This document shows, piece by piece, positions 33,820-41,825 of a DNA stretch of 64,000 bases. The stretch's first letter is position 1; each line of letters opens with the position of its first letter. The notes under the pieces were generated by a model that worked only from the letters and a program-made list of their open reading frames with translations, was not told where the DNA came from and made no database searches. This DNA comes from UBA7067 sp051880615 (GTDB lineage Bacteria > Bacillota > Clostridia > Oscillospirales > Acutalibacteraceae): the NCBI GenBank assembly GCA_051880615.1, contig JBJEOH010000026.1:68655-132654 (forward strand), in the 5' to 3' direction. The translations under genes and the position numbers were made by a program.

Positions 33820-34110
33820 ATGATAAATTTTATCAGGTGCAAAAACAGCTGTACCGCGCACTGTTACAATTAATTTCAAAAATTCTGTTGAAATTATTTT
33901 TCAACAAATAATTATATATATAAAGGCAGCATCCCAATTTAAGGAAGGCTGCCTTAAGTCTTGCTCACAAGTAGCAAAATAAGATATATTTCATAGAATA
34001 AAAGGTAAGCGATGAATTCATCAGAACAATACCAAGCTTAGGTTATGTTTTAATAAATTTGATTAAGAAAGATTTATCATAAATCAGAGATTGGTATAAG
34101 GGAGGTTAAT
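33820..34110. other. Non-coding stretch between the remnant and cwlJ
   Basis: About 290 nt without a gene. It holds an 8-bp hairpin (AAGGCAGC at 33923-33930 with GCTGCCTT at 33948-33955). CATAGAATA lies near 33992, similar to the -10 of sigma-K/sigma-E promoters, but no good -35 partner was found. The cwlJ ribosome site AAGGGAGG is at about 34098-34105. Confidence 0.4.
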
Positions 34111-34557
34111 ATGGCTTTTGACACGAGAGAGCTTTTTGCGCGCCTGATACAATGCGAGGCAGGTGGTGAAGGCGAGGACGGAATGAGAGCTGTTGCCTCT
34201 ATAATTATGAACAGAGCTACCGTTGAATACGGAGAATTTGCAAGAGTAAGCAACGGCGGCGATGTCAGGGCAATTATTGAGCAGCAAGGACAATTTGTAT
34301 GTATGAGAACTACTGTCGGCGGGCAATACAACCCACAGAATGTATACAATATGAACCCGACGGATGTTCATTATGAAATAGCAGACTGGGCGTTGTCAGG
34401 CAACACCCTTTCGGCTGTTGGTAATTCCTTGTTTTTCTTTAATCCGTATTCCAACACCTGCCCGAAGTATTTTCCGGCAAACCAAATAGGAGTGATTTAT
34501 AACAGAATAGGCGACCATTGCTTTTATGCACCCACAGAAAAATACAGAGAAACTTAG
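34111..34557 (+). CDS. cwlJ: Spore cortex-lytic hydrolase, CwlJ/SleB family
   Basis: 148 residues made only of the Hydrolase_2 domain, with no signal peptide, as in CwlJ. The catalytic Glu is in LFARLIQCEAGGEGEDGMRAVASIIMNR. NPQNVYNMNPTDVHYEIADWALSG and ALSGNTLSAVGNSLFFFNP follow; the C-terminus YNRIGDHCFYAPTEKY is conserved. CwlJ breaks down cortex peptidoglycan during germination, especially with calcium dipicolinate. SD AAGGGAGG precedes the ATG. It is 12 nt upstream of gerQ; CwlJ needs GerQ for its place in the coat in Bacillus. Confidence 0.88.
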   Translation: MAFDTRELFARLIQCEAGGEGEDGMRAVASIIMNRATVEYGEFARVSNGGDVRAIIEQQGQFVCMRTTVGGQYNPQNVYNMNPTDVHYEIADWALSGNTLSAVGNSLFFFNPYSNTCPKYFPANQIGVIYNRIGDHCFYAPTEKYRET

Positions 34558-34569
34558 CGGAGGTAATAT

Positions 34570-35154
34570 ATGGATAACAACAGTATTGATTTTGGTAAAA
34601 TCTACGGCATTTCCGGAGAATGTGCAGGCGGCCCGTGTGATTTCACGGGAAATGTAGTTCCCAACACTCCCTCTCTGGAGCAGATTGCAAGCTACAATGT
34701 GCGCTTACGAGCCGGTCAGAATCAGGAAAACCCTGAAATTCAAAGAAAGCTGAGCACTCTTGAGGAGGGCTATCAGCAGGGTGTGATAGCAAAGTACCCC
34801 GAAGAAATAACCAAAGCACAGCCAACTCCAGCTATGCCCTCACAGGGTGCGACAATAGGCACAACAGGAGCAGGACTTACTCAGGCAGTTCCCCCTGAGC
34901 TTGCGCCGATAACGGAATATAACCAACCATTCCCTGTCACAGGCGAAAGTATACAGTATCTCAACGGCTTTATGAGAACTCAGATAGGTCGCCGTATTGA
35001 GCTGCAAATGCTCGTCGGCAGCGACACCCTCGTTACAAAAGAGGGCTTTCTGCTCGGCATAGGCGCAAACTATATACTGATAAATGAAATCGGTACGAAT
35101 GACCTTACAAGCTGCGATTTTTATAATATCAAATTTGTAAGATATTTCTATTAA
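34570..35154 (+). CDS. gerQ: GerQ-like spore coat protein
   Basis: 194 residues with SD GCGGAGG before the ATG. Residues 1-125 are low-complexity, Gln/Pro/Gly/Thr-rich and probably unstructured. The C-terminal about 65 residues, LNGFMRTQIGRRIELQMLVG, LVTKEGFLLGIGANYILINE, SCDFYNIKFVRYFY, match the conserved GerQ (YwdL) domain. GerQ is crosslinked into the coat and is needed for CwlJ function. The tight cwlJ-gerQ pair supports both calls. The end overlaps the converging hemW by 4 nt. Confidence 0.8.
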   Translation: MDNNSIDFGKIYGISGECAGGPCDFTGNVVPNTPSLEQIASYNVRLRAGQNQENPEIQRKLSTLEEGYQQGVIAKYPEEITKAQPTPAMPSQGATIGTTGAGLTQAVPPELAPITEYNQPFPVTGESIQYLNGFMRTQIGRRIELQMLVGSDTLVTKEGFLLGIGANYILINEIGTNDLTSCDFYNIKFVRYFY

Positions 35155-36257
35155 CCCCACAAAATTTTAGCAGTGACCGAGTTTGAAAGTAAAAATCCGC
35201 TGCTTGTCAGTGCGATTGAATTGTCATCTACTCTTACAAGTCCTGTGCTGACGAGTTTATGTGCTCTTTCAAAATATTCTTTCGGCAGACGCTTATTGAA
35301 TCGACGGAAATACAAATCATCTCGTAAGCCGTCACTAAGGCGCAAACGCAGCATTGCATATTCCTCGTCATATCCGCCATCTGATTCAAAAACGATTTTA
35401 TTGTCATAGAAATCCCTGAAGTTATCATTGTAATAAAAGCGTTTACAGTCAACCATTGAATGTGCGGCAGGACCTAAACCGAGATAATCGTCGCAGTTCC
35501 AGTATTTCAGATTATGACGGCTCTCAAAGCCCGATTTAGAGAAGTTTGAAATTTCGTATTGATTATAACCGTACTGCTGAAGTCTTTGACACATAAAAAG
35601 ATACAGCTCCCTCTCGGTATCCTCGTCAGGAAGATTGAGCTTGTCTGCGTTATTATAAAACGGTGTGCCTTCTTCAATTTTAAGCATATAAGAAGAAATG
35701 TGGCTTATCTCCATATTTTTACAAAAATCAATGGAGGATGCAAGCGACTCAACGGTCTGCTCGGGAATACAGCACATTAAATCAAGTGAAATATTATTAA
35801 TCTGAGCCGACCTGATTTTATCAATCAGCTTTTCAATATCTTCTTTGCAATGCCTTCTGCCTAATATTTTCAATTCATTATCATTTGCAGATTGCATACC
35901 TACGGATATTCTGTTTACGCCGTATTTTTTGAGCAGAGAAAAATCAAGGAGCATAGCGGAGTTTGGATTAACCTCAACCGTAACCTCGTCTGAATCAGCG
36001 TTAAAGGAATTATTAACTGCGTCAAGAATTTTTACAAGCCAATCAGTGCCGATAAGCGACGGTGTGCCTCCGCCGAAATAAACAGTATCGACTTTTTTAT
36101 TTTTATAAAGGTTGCCGTAGTATTCAATTTTCCTGAGCAATTCTCCACAGTATTCCTTGACGGTATTTTTTGAATATGATATAGAATAAAAGCTGCAATA
36201 CGGGCACTTTTTGCCGCAAAAAGGAATATGAATATAAAGACCTAATTTATCAGACAT
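35151..36257 (-). CDS. hemW: HemW-like radical SAM protein (heme chaperone family)
   Basis: 368 residues from ATG 36257; an earlier in-frame TTG (36290) lies inside the upstream hairpin. The radical SAM cluster motif CGKKCPYCSFY near residue 15 has three Cys followed by Phe, not the fourth Cys of HemN, which marks HemW. VYFGGGTPSLI, EVNPNS, RISVGMQSAND and CCIPEQTVESLASSIDF follow, with HemN C-terminal domain SDGLRDD. Often annotated as oxygen-independent coproporphyrinogen oxidase, but HemW is a heme-binding chaperone without that activity. Confidence 0.9.
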   Translation of the reverse strand: MSDKLGLYIHIPFCGKKCPYCSFYSISYSKNTVKEYCGELLRKIEYYGNLYKNKKVDTVYFGGGTPSLIGTDWLVKILDAVNNSFNADSDEVTVEVNPNSAMLLDFSLLKKYGVNRISVGMQSANDNELKILGRRHCKEDIEKLIDKIRSAQINNISLDLMCCIPEQTVESLASSIDFCKNMEISHISSYMLKIEEGTPFYNNADKLNLPDEDTERELYLFMCQRLQQYGYNQYEISNFSKSGFESRHNLKYWNCDDYLGLGPAAHSMVDCKRFYYNDNFRDFYDNKIVFESDGGYDEEYAMLRLRLSDGLRDDLYFRRFNKRLPKEYFERAHKLVSTGLVRVDDNSIALTSSGFLLSNSVTAKILWG

Positions 36258-36283
36258 AATATAACACCATTTCTTTTCTACAA

Positions 36284-36321
36284 AACGCAAGGGCAGAAAC
36301 GAATGTTTCTGCCCTTGCGTT
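36284..36321 (-). promoter_or_regulatory. Perfect 17-bp hairpin in the hemW leader
   Basis: AACGCAAGGGCAGAAAC and its exact reverse complement enclose a 4-nt loop. On the minus strand the stem ends GCGTTTTGTAG, 26 nt before the hemW ATG. It could be an attenuator or terminator in the hemW leader; no gene on the plus strand precedes it. Confidence 0.6.
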
Positions 36322-36460
36322 AGTTGGAAGGTATATGAAAAAAGGAAAAAACTAATTGATTTCTTGAATATTATATATCATTTCATAGGTTGTGTCAACC
36401 TTTTTTTACAAAATTCGCATTACAATTAGGAATACAAACCATATTCAAATAAATATAAGT

Positions 36461-36489
36461 TTGACAAAAGCAAAGGAAAATTATATTAT
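36461..36489 (+). promoter_or_regulatory. Promoter of prfC
   Basis: TTGACA (36461-36466), 17 nt, TATTAT (36484-36489), with a leader of about 27 nt to prfC. The region 36322-36460 shows nothing else. Confidence 0.7.
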
Positions 36490-36522
36490 ATATGAGAAAA
36501 AAGACTATGGGGGTATTGTCCT

Positions 36523-38109
36523 TTGGCGGATTTAAGAAAAGAAATTGAGAAAAGACGAACCTTTGCTATAATATCTCACCCGGACGCAGGTAAGACTACT
36601 CTTACCGAAAAGCTGCTTTTGTACGGCGGAGCAATTAACCTTGCAGGCTCTGTTAAGGGCAAGAAAACTGCAAAGCACGCAGTATCGGACTGGATGGAAA
36701 TTGAAAAGCAAAGAGGTATTTCTGTAACATCATCGGTATTACAGTTTAAGTATAACGGCTACTGCATTAATATACTCGATACACCCGGACATCAGGACTT
36801 TTCCGAGGACACATACAGAACGCTAATGGCTGCCGACAGTGCTGTAATGGTAATTGACGCTTCAAAGGGTGTTGAAGCACAGACAATAAAGCTGTTTAAG
36901 GTTTGCCTGCTCAGAAACATTCCGATTATTACCTTTATCAATAAGATGGACAGAGATGCAAAAAGTCCGTTTGAGCTGCTTGAGGATATCGAGAATGTGC
37001 TGGGAATTAACACATATCCGATGAACTGGCCTATCGGCTGCGGTAAGGAATTTAAGGGTGTATATGACAGAAAGTCCGACTGCGTGCTTACTTTCACGGC
37101 AAACAACGGTCAGAAAGAGGTCGAGTCACAAAGCCTTGCATTAAACTCACAGGAGCTTCGCGACAATATAGGCGACATATTCTACAATCAGCTTAACGAA
37201 GAAATTGAGCTATTAGATGTTGCAGGAGATGATTTTGATACAGAGCTTGTCAGAAAAGGCAGGCTTACACCTGTGTTCTTCGGTTCGGCTCTGACAAACT
37301 TCGGCGTTGAGCCGTTTCTTGAGGAGTTCCTAACGCTTACTACTCCTCCCCTGCCGCGTGAAACTCTCGACGGTGAAATATCGCCGTATAAAGAAGAGTT
37401 CTCGGCGTTTGTATTTAAAATACAGGCTAATATGAATAAGGCACACCGCGACAGAATCGCATTTATGCGTATCTGCTCGGGAAAGTTTGAGAAAAACATG
37501 GAGGTTTTTCATGTTCAGGGCAACAAAAAGCTCAGACTTTCTCAGCCGCAGCAGATAATGGCGCAGGAGCGCGAAATTATTGACGAGGCTTACGCCGGTG
37601 ATATTATTGGTGTTTTTGACCCCGGTATCTTCTCTATCGGAGATACAATTTGTATGGCTAAGGATAAGTTCCAATTCAAGGGGATCCCGACATTTGCACC
37701 TGAACATTTCTCACTTGTTCTGCAAAAGGACACGATGAAGAGAAAGCAGTTTGTCAAGGGAATTAATCAGATAGCTCAGGAAGGCGCTATACAGATTTTC
37801 CGCGAGCTAAACGGCGGTATGGAGGAAGTTATTGTCGGCGTTGTCGGCACACTCCAGTTTGAGGTGCTTGAGTACCGATTGAAGAATGAATACAATGTTG
37901 ATATTATAATGAGCGGACTGCCGTATCAGTATATACGCTGGATAGGAAACGAGGACATTGATGTAAAGTCGCTTGACCTTGCCTCTGACACTAAGCGTAT
38001 TCAGGATCTAAAAGGAAAGCCGCTGCTGCTGTTCACAAGTGAATGGAGCATCAGCTGGGCTCTTGAACACAACAAGGGTCTTATTCTTGAAGAATTCTCT
38101 AACGAATAA
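36523..38109 (+). CDS. prfC: Peptide chain release factor 3 (GTPase)
   Basis: 528 residues from TTG 36523, which has GGGGG about 10 nt upstream; no in-frame ATG fits. Recycles RF1/RF2 from the ribosome after termination. G1 SHPDAGKTTLTEKLLLYGGA, G2 region KQRGISVTSSV, G3 DTPGHQDFSEDTYR, G4 FINKMDRDA. RF3-specific C-terminal part: LQKDTMKRKQFVKGINQIAQEGA and VVGTLQFEVLEYRLKNEYNV. Complete and typical. Confidence 0.96.
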   Translation: MADLRKEIEKRRTFAIISHPDAGKTTLTEKLLLYGGAINLAGSVKGKKTAKHAVSDWMEIEKQRGISVTSSVLQFKYNGYCINILDTPGHQDFSEDTYRTLMAADSAVMVIDASKGVEAQTIKLFKVCLLRNIPIITFINKMDRDAKSPFELLEDIENVLGINTYPMNWPIGCGKEFKGVYDRKSDCVLTFTANNGQKEVESQSLALNSQELRDNIGDIFYNQLNEEIELLDVAGDDFDTELVRKGRLTPVFFGSALTNFGVEPFLEEFLTLTTPPLPRETLDGEISPYKEEFSAFVFKIQANMNKAHRDRIAFMRICSGKFEKNMEVFHVQGNKKLRLSQPQQIMAQEREIIDEAYAGDIIGVFDPGIFSIGDTICMAKDKFQFKGIPTFAPEHFSLVLQKDTMKRKQFVKGINQIAQEGAIQIFRELNGGMEEVIVGVVGTLQFEVLEYRLKNEYNVDIIMSGLPYQYIRWIGNEDIDVKSLDLASDTKRIQDLKGKPLLLFTSEWSISWALEHNKGLILEEFSNE

Positions 38110-38145
38110 TAATCGCTGAATAAAATTGTACTTGCATTTATTAAA

Positions 38146-38183
38146 CCCTCCCGAATAGTATTGAATATACTTGTTCGGGAGGG
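38146..38183 (+). promoter_or_regulatory. Hairpin that covers the sigK ribosome binding site
   Basis: CCCTCCCGAA (38146-38155) pairs perfectly with TTCGGGAGGG (38174-38183), extended by AGTAT/ATACT around a 5-nt loop. The 3' arm is the only good SD for sigK, ending 7 nt before its ATG. It may also act as a weak prfC terminator (followed by CTTTATTAT). Confidence 0.7.
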
Positions 38184-38190
38184 CTTTATT

Positions 38191-38886
38191 ATGCTGTTTA
38201 ATATATTTGAAGGTATCAGCAGCTTTTTTCTGTTTTTAATTCTTCATGTCACCGGTTCAAGCGCGTTTCCAAAACCACTTACACCAAAGGAAGAGGAAAT
38301 ATATCTTAAAAAAATGAAAAACGGCGACAAGGAGGCAAAGAACAAGCTTGTGGAACACAACCTGAGGCTTGTCGCACATATTATTAAAAAATACTACGCC
38401 AATACTAACGACCAGGATGACCTTGTGTCAATAGGCACTGTAGGACTTATCAAGGCGATAAACACATTCAACCCCAACAAAAACATCAAGCTTTCAAGCT
38501 ATGCTTCAAGGTGCATTGAAAATGAGATACTTATGTATTTTCGCTCCGTCAAGAAACGCTCGCAGGATATTTCGTTAAACGAGGCTATTGATTCTGATAA
38601 AGACGGAAATCCTCTGACGCTTATGGATATAATGTCATGCGAGGATAATATTATTGACGAGCTTGACACAAAAATAAAATCTACACAGGTCAAATCATTT
38701 ATAAATAAGGAGCTTACCAATAGAGAGCGTACTATAATTATCCTTCGCTACGGTCTTAACGATGATAAGCCGCTTACCCAGCGTGAAGTAGCAAAAATGC
38801 TTAATATTTCGCGTTCATATGTTTCCAGAATAGAAACAAAAGCGCTGAAAAAGCTTAAACGATGCTTTGAAAACAACGAGAGTTAA
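38191..38886 (+). CDS. sigK: RNA polymerase sporulation sigma factor SigK (pro-sigma-K)
   Basis: 231 residues from ATG 38191, with GGGAGGG at 7 nt; a TTG at 38161 lies in the hairpin. The N-terminal LFNIFEGISSFFLFLILHVTG is the hydrophobic pro-sequence removed at the forespore membrane in Bacillus. Sigma-70 region 2: NLRLVAHIIKKYYANTNDQDDLVSIGTVGLIKAINTF. Region 4: NRERTIIILRYGLNDDKPLTQREVAKMLNISRSYVSRIETKALKKL. Controls late mother-cell genes such as coat and possibly cwlJ-gerQ. The gene is continuous: no skin element interrupts it. Confidence 0.95.
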   Translation: MLFNIFEGISSFFLFLILHVTGSSAFPKPLTPKEEEIYLKKMKNGDKEAKNKLVEHNLRLVAHIIKKYYANTNDQDDLVSIGTVGLIKAINTFNPNKNIKLSSYASRCIENEILMYFRSVKKRSQDISLNEAIDSDKDGNPLTLMDIMSCEDNIIDELDTKIKSTQVKSFINKELTNRERTIIILRYGLNDDKPLTQREVAKMLNISRSYVSRIETKALKKLKRCFENNES

Positions 38887-38892
38887 TTACTG

Positions 38893-38925
38893 CAAAAATG
38901 AAGGCTGAGCGAAAAAGCTCAGCCT
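38893..38925 (-). terminator. Terminator of the dockerin-CHAP gene, shared with sigK
   Basis: AGGCTGAGC (38902-38910) pairs perfectly with GCTCAGCCT (38917-38925). On the minus strand a TTTTTG tract follows; on the plus strand only AATATATTT follows. Confidence 0.75.
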
Positions 38926-38935
38926 AATATATTTA

Positions 38936-40843
38936 TTAATAATTCGGGCGATAGTAGCCGTTAATCAATCCACTATACAGCTTATATTGACGGCAGTAAA
39001 CTTTTGTGTTCAGATTTGTAACAGACGGGTCAGACACTATCGGCTTATCATCTGCCGGGCTTTTTTCAGTTGCATTACCTTCGACAGTATAAACATATTC
39101 GTTATCGACCTTATATACAATTCCTACATGGTCAGAGAAATACCTGTCTTGTCCGGGATAACAACCTAAGCCGTTCCATGTAAATACAATTATATCTCCT
39201 ACACGAGGAACAGAATTATGACCTTCGTACCATGTTCCTGCTCCTATTGATACTCCAATGCGCGGAATAGAACCTGCACCGCCGGAAATCGGGATTATAT
39301 TTGACAGTCCGGATTCCTTAGAAATCGTGCTGACAAACCATGCGCACCATGCATCACCCTTTTGTGCTCCGTACATTGACATAGCAGAAATAAAGTGTGA
39401 ATAGTTCTGTCCTTTGTAGCTCAGAGCCTTGTTAACAAAAGCTTGGATTTTACTCGGAATTTTTTCTACTTTTATAGTACATGTTACGGTTATATTATTA
39501 TATGTTCTTGCTGTTATTGTAGCTGTACCCTCATTAGCGGCACACACTAATCCTCCGGCAGCTTTTACACTTGCGACGCTTGGATTACTGCTTGAATAGA
39601 GAATACTGTAAGCAGCTTGCCCGCTCGGAAGTGAACTGTTTAGGTCAAAATATTCACCGATTCGCAGTGTAAGCGATGATTTATTGAGGATGATAGCAGT
39701 CGGGGCATTTTTAACTGTTACAGCACATGTAACTGTCTTACCATTGTATGTTGTAGCTGTAACAGTAGCAGTCCCGACTTTATTTGCAGTCACCAAACCT
39801 CCTGCTGCCTTAACGCCTGCTATTGACGAGTTATCGCTTGAATAAACAATGCTGTAAGCGGCCTCACCGCTCGGAAGTGAGCTGTTGAGGTCAAATGTCT
39901 CTCCAACACCAAGCGTGAGAGAAGTCTTGTTAAGTGAGATACTTGTCGGTGCTTTTTTTACCGTTACAGCACAGGAAGCTGATGCCCCGTTTTTAGTTGT
40001 AACAGTGATTGTCGCAGTACCAACATTTTTTGCAGTCAGAATACCGTCAGATTCACTAACAGTTACAATATCCTTGTTATCACTTGAAAATACGGCTGTA
40101 GTAAGATCCGAACCGGTCGGCGAGCTTTTAATTAATGTATAATTCTCCCCCACACCCAGCGTTATAGCCGTTTTATTAAGTTCTACGGTATCCGGCTCGG
40201 TTGGCTCGATTATTATTGGGTCTGTCGCAGTATCGGTTACCGGGTCTGTCTGTGGCTGAGTTTCTGTTGCCGGGTCTGTCTGTGGTTGAGTTTCTGTTGC
40301 CGGGTCTGTCTGTGGTTGAGTTTCTGTTACCGGGTCTGTCTGTGGTTGAGTTTCTGTTACCGGGTCTGTCGGCTCGCTATCCAAATCAGTTTCACTCTCT
40401 GTTTCGGTAGCAGTTGCTTCACTCTCCGGATCGGTTGGAAGAATTTGAGTAATCGGCAATCCTATTCCAAGGTTATCGGACAACATTCCGAGTAAAAACT
40501 TTTGAATAAGAATACTGTCGAGAAGATTAACAGAATTATTCCTGTCCACATCTGCACAAAGCTTTTGGATATCATTAAGGCTTTCTTCAGAAATAGAATA
40601 TTTCTGAATAGTAATTGCATCAAGAAGATTTATATCTTCATTTAAATTTGCATCACCGAGAATAAGGTTTTGCGTTTCATCACTTAAATCCGACTGCGAC
40701 TCAGTTTGGAGTTCAAGCTGACTATCCTGTACTTCATTCGTTTCATTATCTACCGCACCTACAATTATTGATGAAAATAATGTCAGGCAAGCCAAGCAGA
40801 TGCATATAAGCACCTTTAAAGATGCATTCGTTTTCTTATTCAT
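38936..40843 (-). CDS. Secreted dockerin - BIG2 x3 - CHAP cell-wall hydrolase-like protein
   Basis: 635 residues. Signal peptide about 1-30. A type I dockerin (61-120) has two calcium-loop repeats, LGDANLNEDINLLDAITIQK and CADVDRNNSVNLLDSILIQKF. Then a Thr/Pro/Gln linker with 10-residue repeats (about 130-210) and three bacterial Ig-like BIG2 domains (about 215-455), each starting like AITLGVGENYTL. The C-terminal CHAP domain (about 470-635) has Cys in GDAWCAWFVSTISKESG and His in SDHVGIVYKV, so an amidase or endopeptidase is expected. The dockerin is N-terminal, not C-terminal as usual. The start is uncertain (ATG 40843 or TTG 40849; SD GAGAGG is distant). Confidence 0.85.
   Translation of the reverse strand: MNKKTNASLKVLICICLACLTLFSSIIVGAVDNETNEVQDSQLELQTESQSDLSDETQNLILGDANLNEDINLLDAITIQKYSISEESLNDIQKLCADVDRNNSVNLLDSILIQKFLLGMLSDNLGIGLPITQILPTDPESEATATETESETDLDSEPTDPVTETQPQTDPVTETQPQTDPATETQPQTDPATETQPQTDPVTDTATDPIIIEPTEPDTVELNKTAITLGVGENYTLIKSSPTGSDLTTAVFSSDNKDIVTVSESDGILTAKNVGTATITVTTKNGASASCAVTVKKAPTSISLNKTSLTLGVGETFDLNSSLPSGEAAYSIVYSSDNSSIAGVKAAGGLVTANKVGTATVTATTYNGKTVTCAVTVKNAPTAIILNKSSLTLRIGEYFDLNSSLPSGQAAYSILYSSSNPSVASVKAAGGLVCAANEGTATITARTYNNITVTCTIKVEKIPSKIQAFVNKALSYKGQNYSHFISAMSMYGAQKGDAWCAWFVSTISKESGLSNIIPISGGAGSIPRIGVSIGAGTWYEGHNSVPRVGDIIVFTWNGLGCYPGQDRYFSDHVGIVYKVDNEYVYTVEGNATEKSPADDKPIVSDPSVTNLNTKVYCRQYKLYSGLINGYYRPNY
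40231..40380 (-). repeat. 30-bp coding tandem repeat in the dockerin protein linker
   Basis: Five units of 30 bp (the last partial), nearly identical, encode TDPxTETQPQ. They form the flexible linker between the dockerin and Ig-like domains. The copy number is likely to vary between strains. Confidence 0.9.
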
Positions 40844-40921
40844 ATTCAATAATATTACATTCCTCTCAATGATTTAGATTTATCAGACTATTAAGCAATT
40901 TCGCGATTAGCTAAGTCTGCG

Positions 40922-41815
40922 TCAGATAATCAGTATATAGGGATTTTTAGCGGCATTGAGCACACTCAAATATGAAAGCATATCATATTCAGAGACTGCG
41001 ACGCATCCTGCGGTTGGCTCTGAGCCGACATGGAAGAAAATTGCTGATCCTTTACCCGGTATAACAGGATTCATATTGTAATTAATTACAAATCCGTATT
41101 TATAGCTTGAGTAGTAGCTTATCATATGCTCCGCACTTGTCCAGTCCATATTTTCCGTACCCTCTACTCTTTGGTTATAATAAGCGGAGTTCGGGTCGTC
41201 AACCCAATATGTATCACTCGTAATCTGAAAAGAGCTGAGAGCCGTTTGCGGCATATTGTCAATATAAAACATATCTCCGATTGAAAAAAGACCGTAAGGC
41301 GTTTTGTAGTCACCCTCCAACGATTTAATATCAACACCGTTACTCCCGACATAGCCGTAGGTTGTAAGACCTAAATCAGACCATTTTCCGTTGTCATCAC
41401 AGGAATACATACTAATGGTTGCAGAACTGCCTTGTGAATTGACTACTACGAGTTGCTTTGCTGCTAAATCGTCAACACTATAACCTGCACTTTGAAGAGC
41501 AGATACCATTTTCTCAGGAGCAGCTTGTGATTGAGGCTGAGTTTCAGCTTGTGATTCCGTCTGTGATTCTGTGTTTGATTCGGGTTTAATTGCATCGGTT
41601 TCTTTTTCGGTGGGTTTTTCCGACGCTTTGGTCGCCACTGTCGTTTCAGACGCTGAGGTGGGAGATTCGGCAAGAGTATTTACAGCAGGCACAGATTCGT
41701 TGCCTTTAGTTACAAAGTTGAACACGACAAAGAATATTATAACTTCAAGAAGAACAGCACCTATAACAATCAGAGTTTTTAAAGCTGTTTTCTTTCTCTT
41801 TTTCTTTTTATCCAT
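40922..41815 (-). CDS. Membrane-anchored L,D-transpeptidase (YkuD family)
   Basis: 297 residues from ATG 41815, with GGTGG 4 nt upstream. A Lys-rich cytoplasmic start (DKKKKRKK) and one membrane helix (about 13-35) are followed by a Thr/Glu/Gln-rich linker (about 45-105). The extracellular YkuD domain keeps the catalytic motif IFFHVGSEPTAGCVAVSEYD near the C-terminus (His and Cys). Such enzymes crosslink peptidoglycan 3-3 or attach proteins to it. 10 nt downstream of a paralogue with a zinc-ribbon start. Confidence 0.88.
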   Translation of the reverse strand: MDKKKKRKKTALKTLIVIGAVLLEVIIFFVVFNFVTKGNESVPAVNTLAESPTSASETTVATKASEKPTEKETDAIKPESNTESQTESQAETQPQSQAAPEKMVSALQSAGYSVDDLAAKQLVVVNSQGSSATISMYSCDDNGKWSDLGLTTYGYVGSNGVDIKSLEGDYKTPYGLFSIGDMFYIDNMPQTALSSFQITSDTYWVDDPNSAYYNQRVEGTENMDWTSAEHMISYYSSYKYGFVINYNMNPVIPGKGSAIFFHVGSEPTAGCVAVSEYDMLSYLSVLNAAKNPYILII

Positions 41816-41825
41816 AATACCACCG

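Noticed and set aside
33985..34000. Sigma-K promoter for cwlJ based on CATAGAATA
   Set aside because: The -10-like sequence fits, but no AC-type -35 was found at the right distance, so it is only mentioned in the non-coding entry.
34570..35154. Pro/Gln-rich secreted protein
   Set aside because: There is no signal peptide, and the C-terminal 65 residues and the partner cwlJ point to a GerQ spore coat protein.
38161..38886. sigK interrupted by a skin-like element
   Set aside because: The reading frame is continuous from the pro-sequence to the end of region 4, with no recombinase gene nearby.
40231..40380. Possible CRISPR-like array of 30-bp repeats
   Set aside because: The units are directly adjacent without spacers and stay in frame inside a coding region, encoding a Thr/Pro linker.
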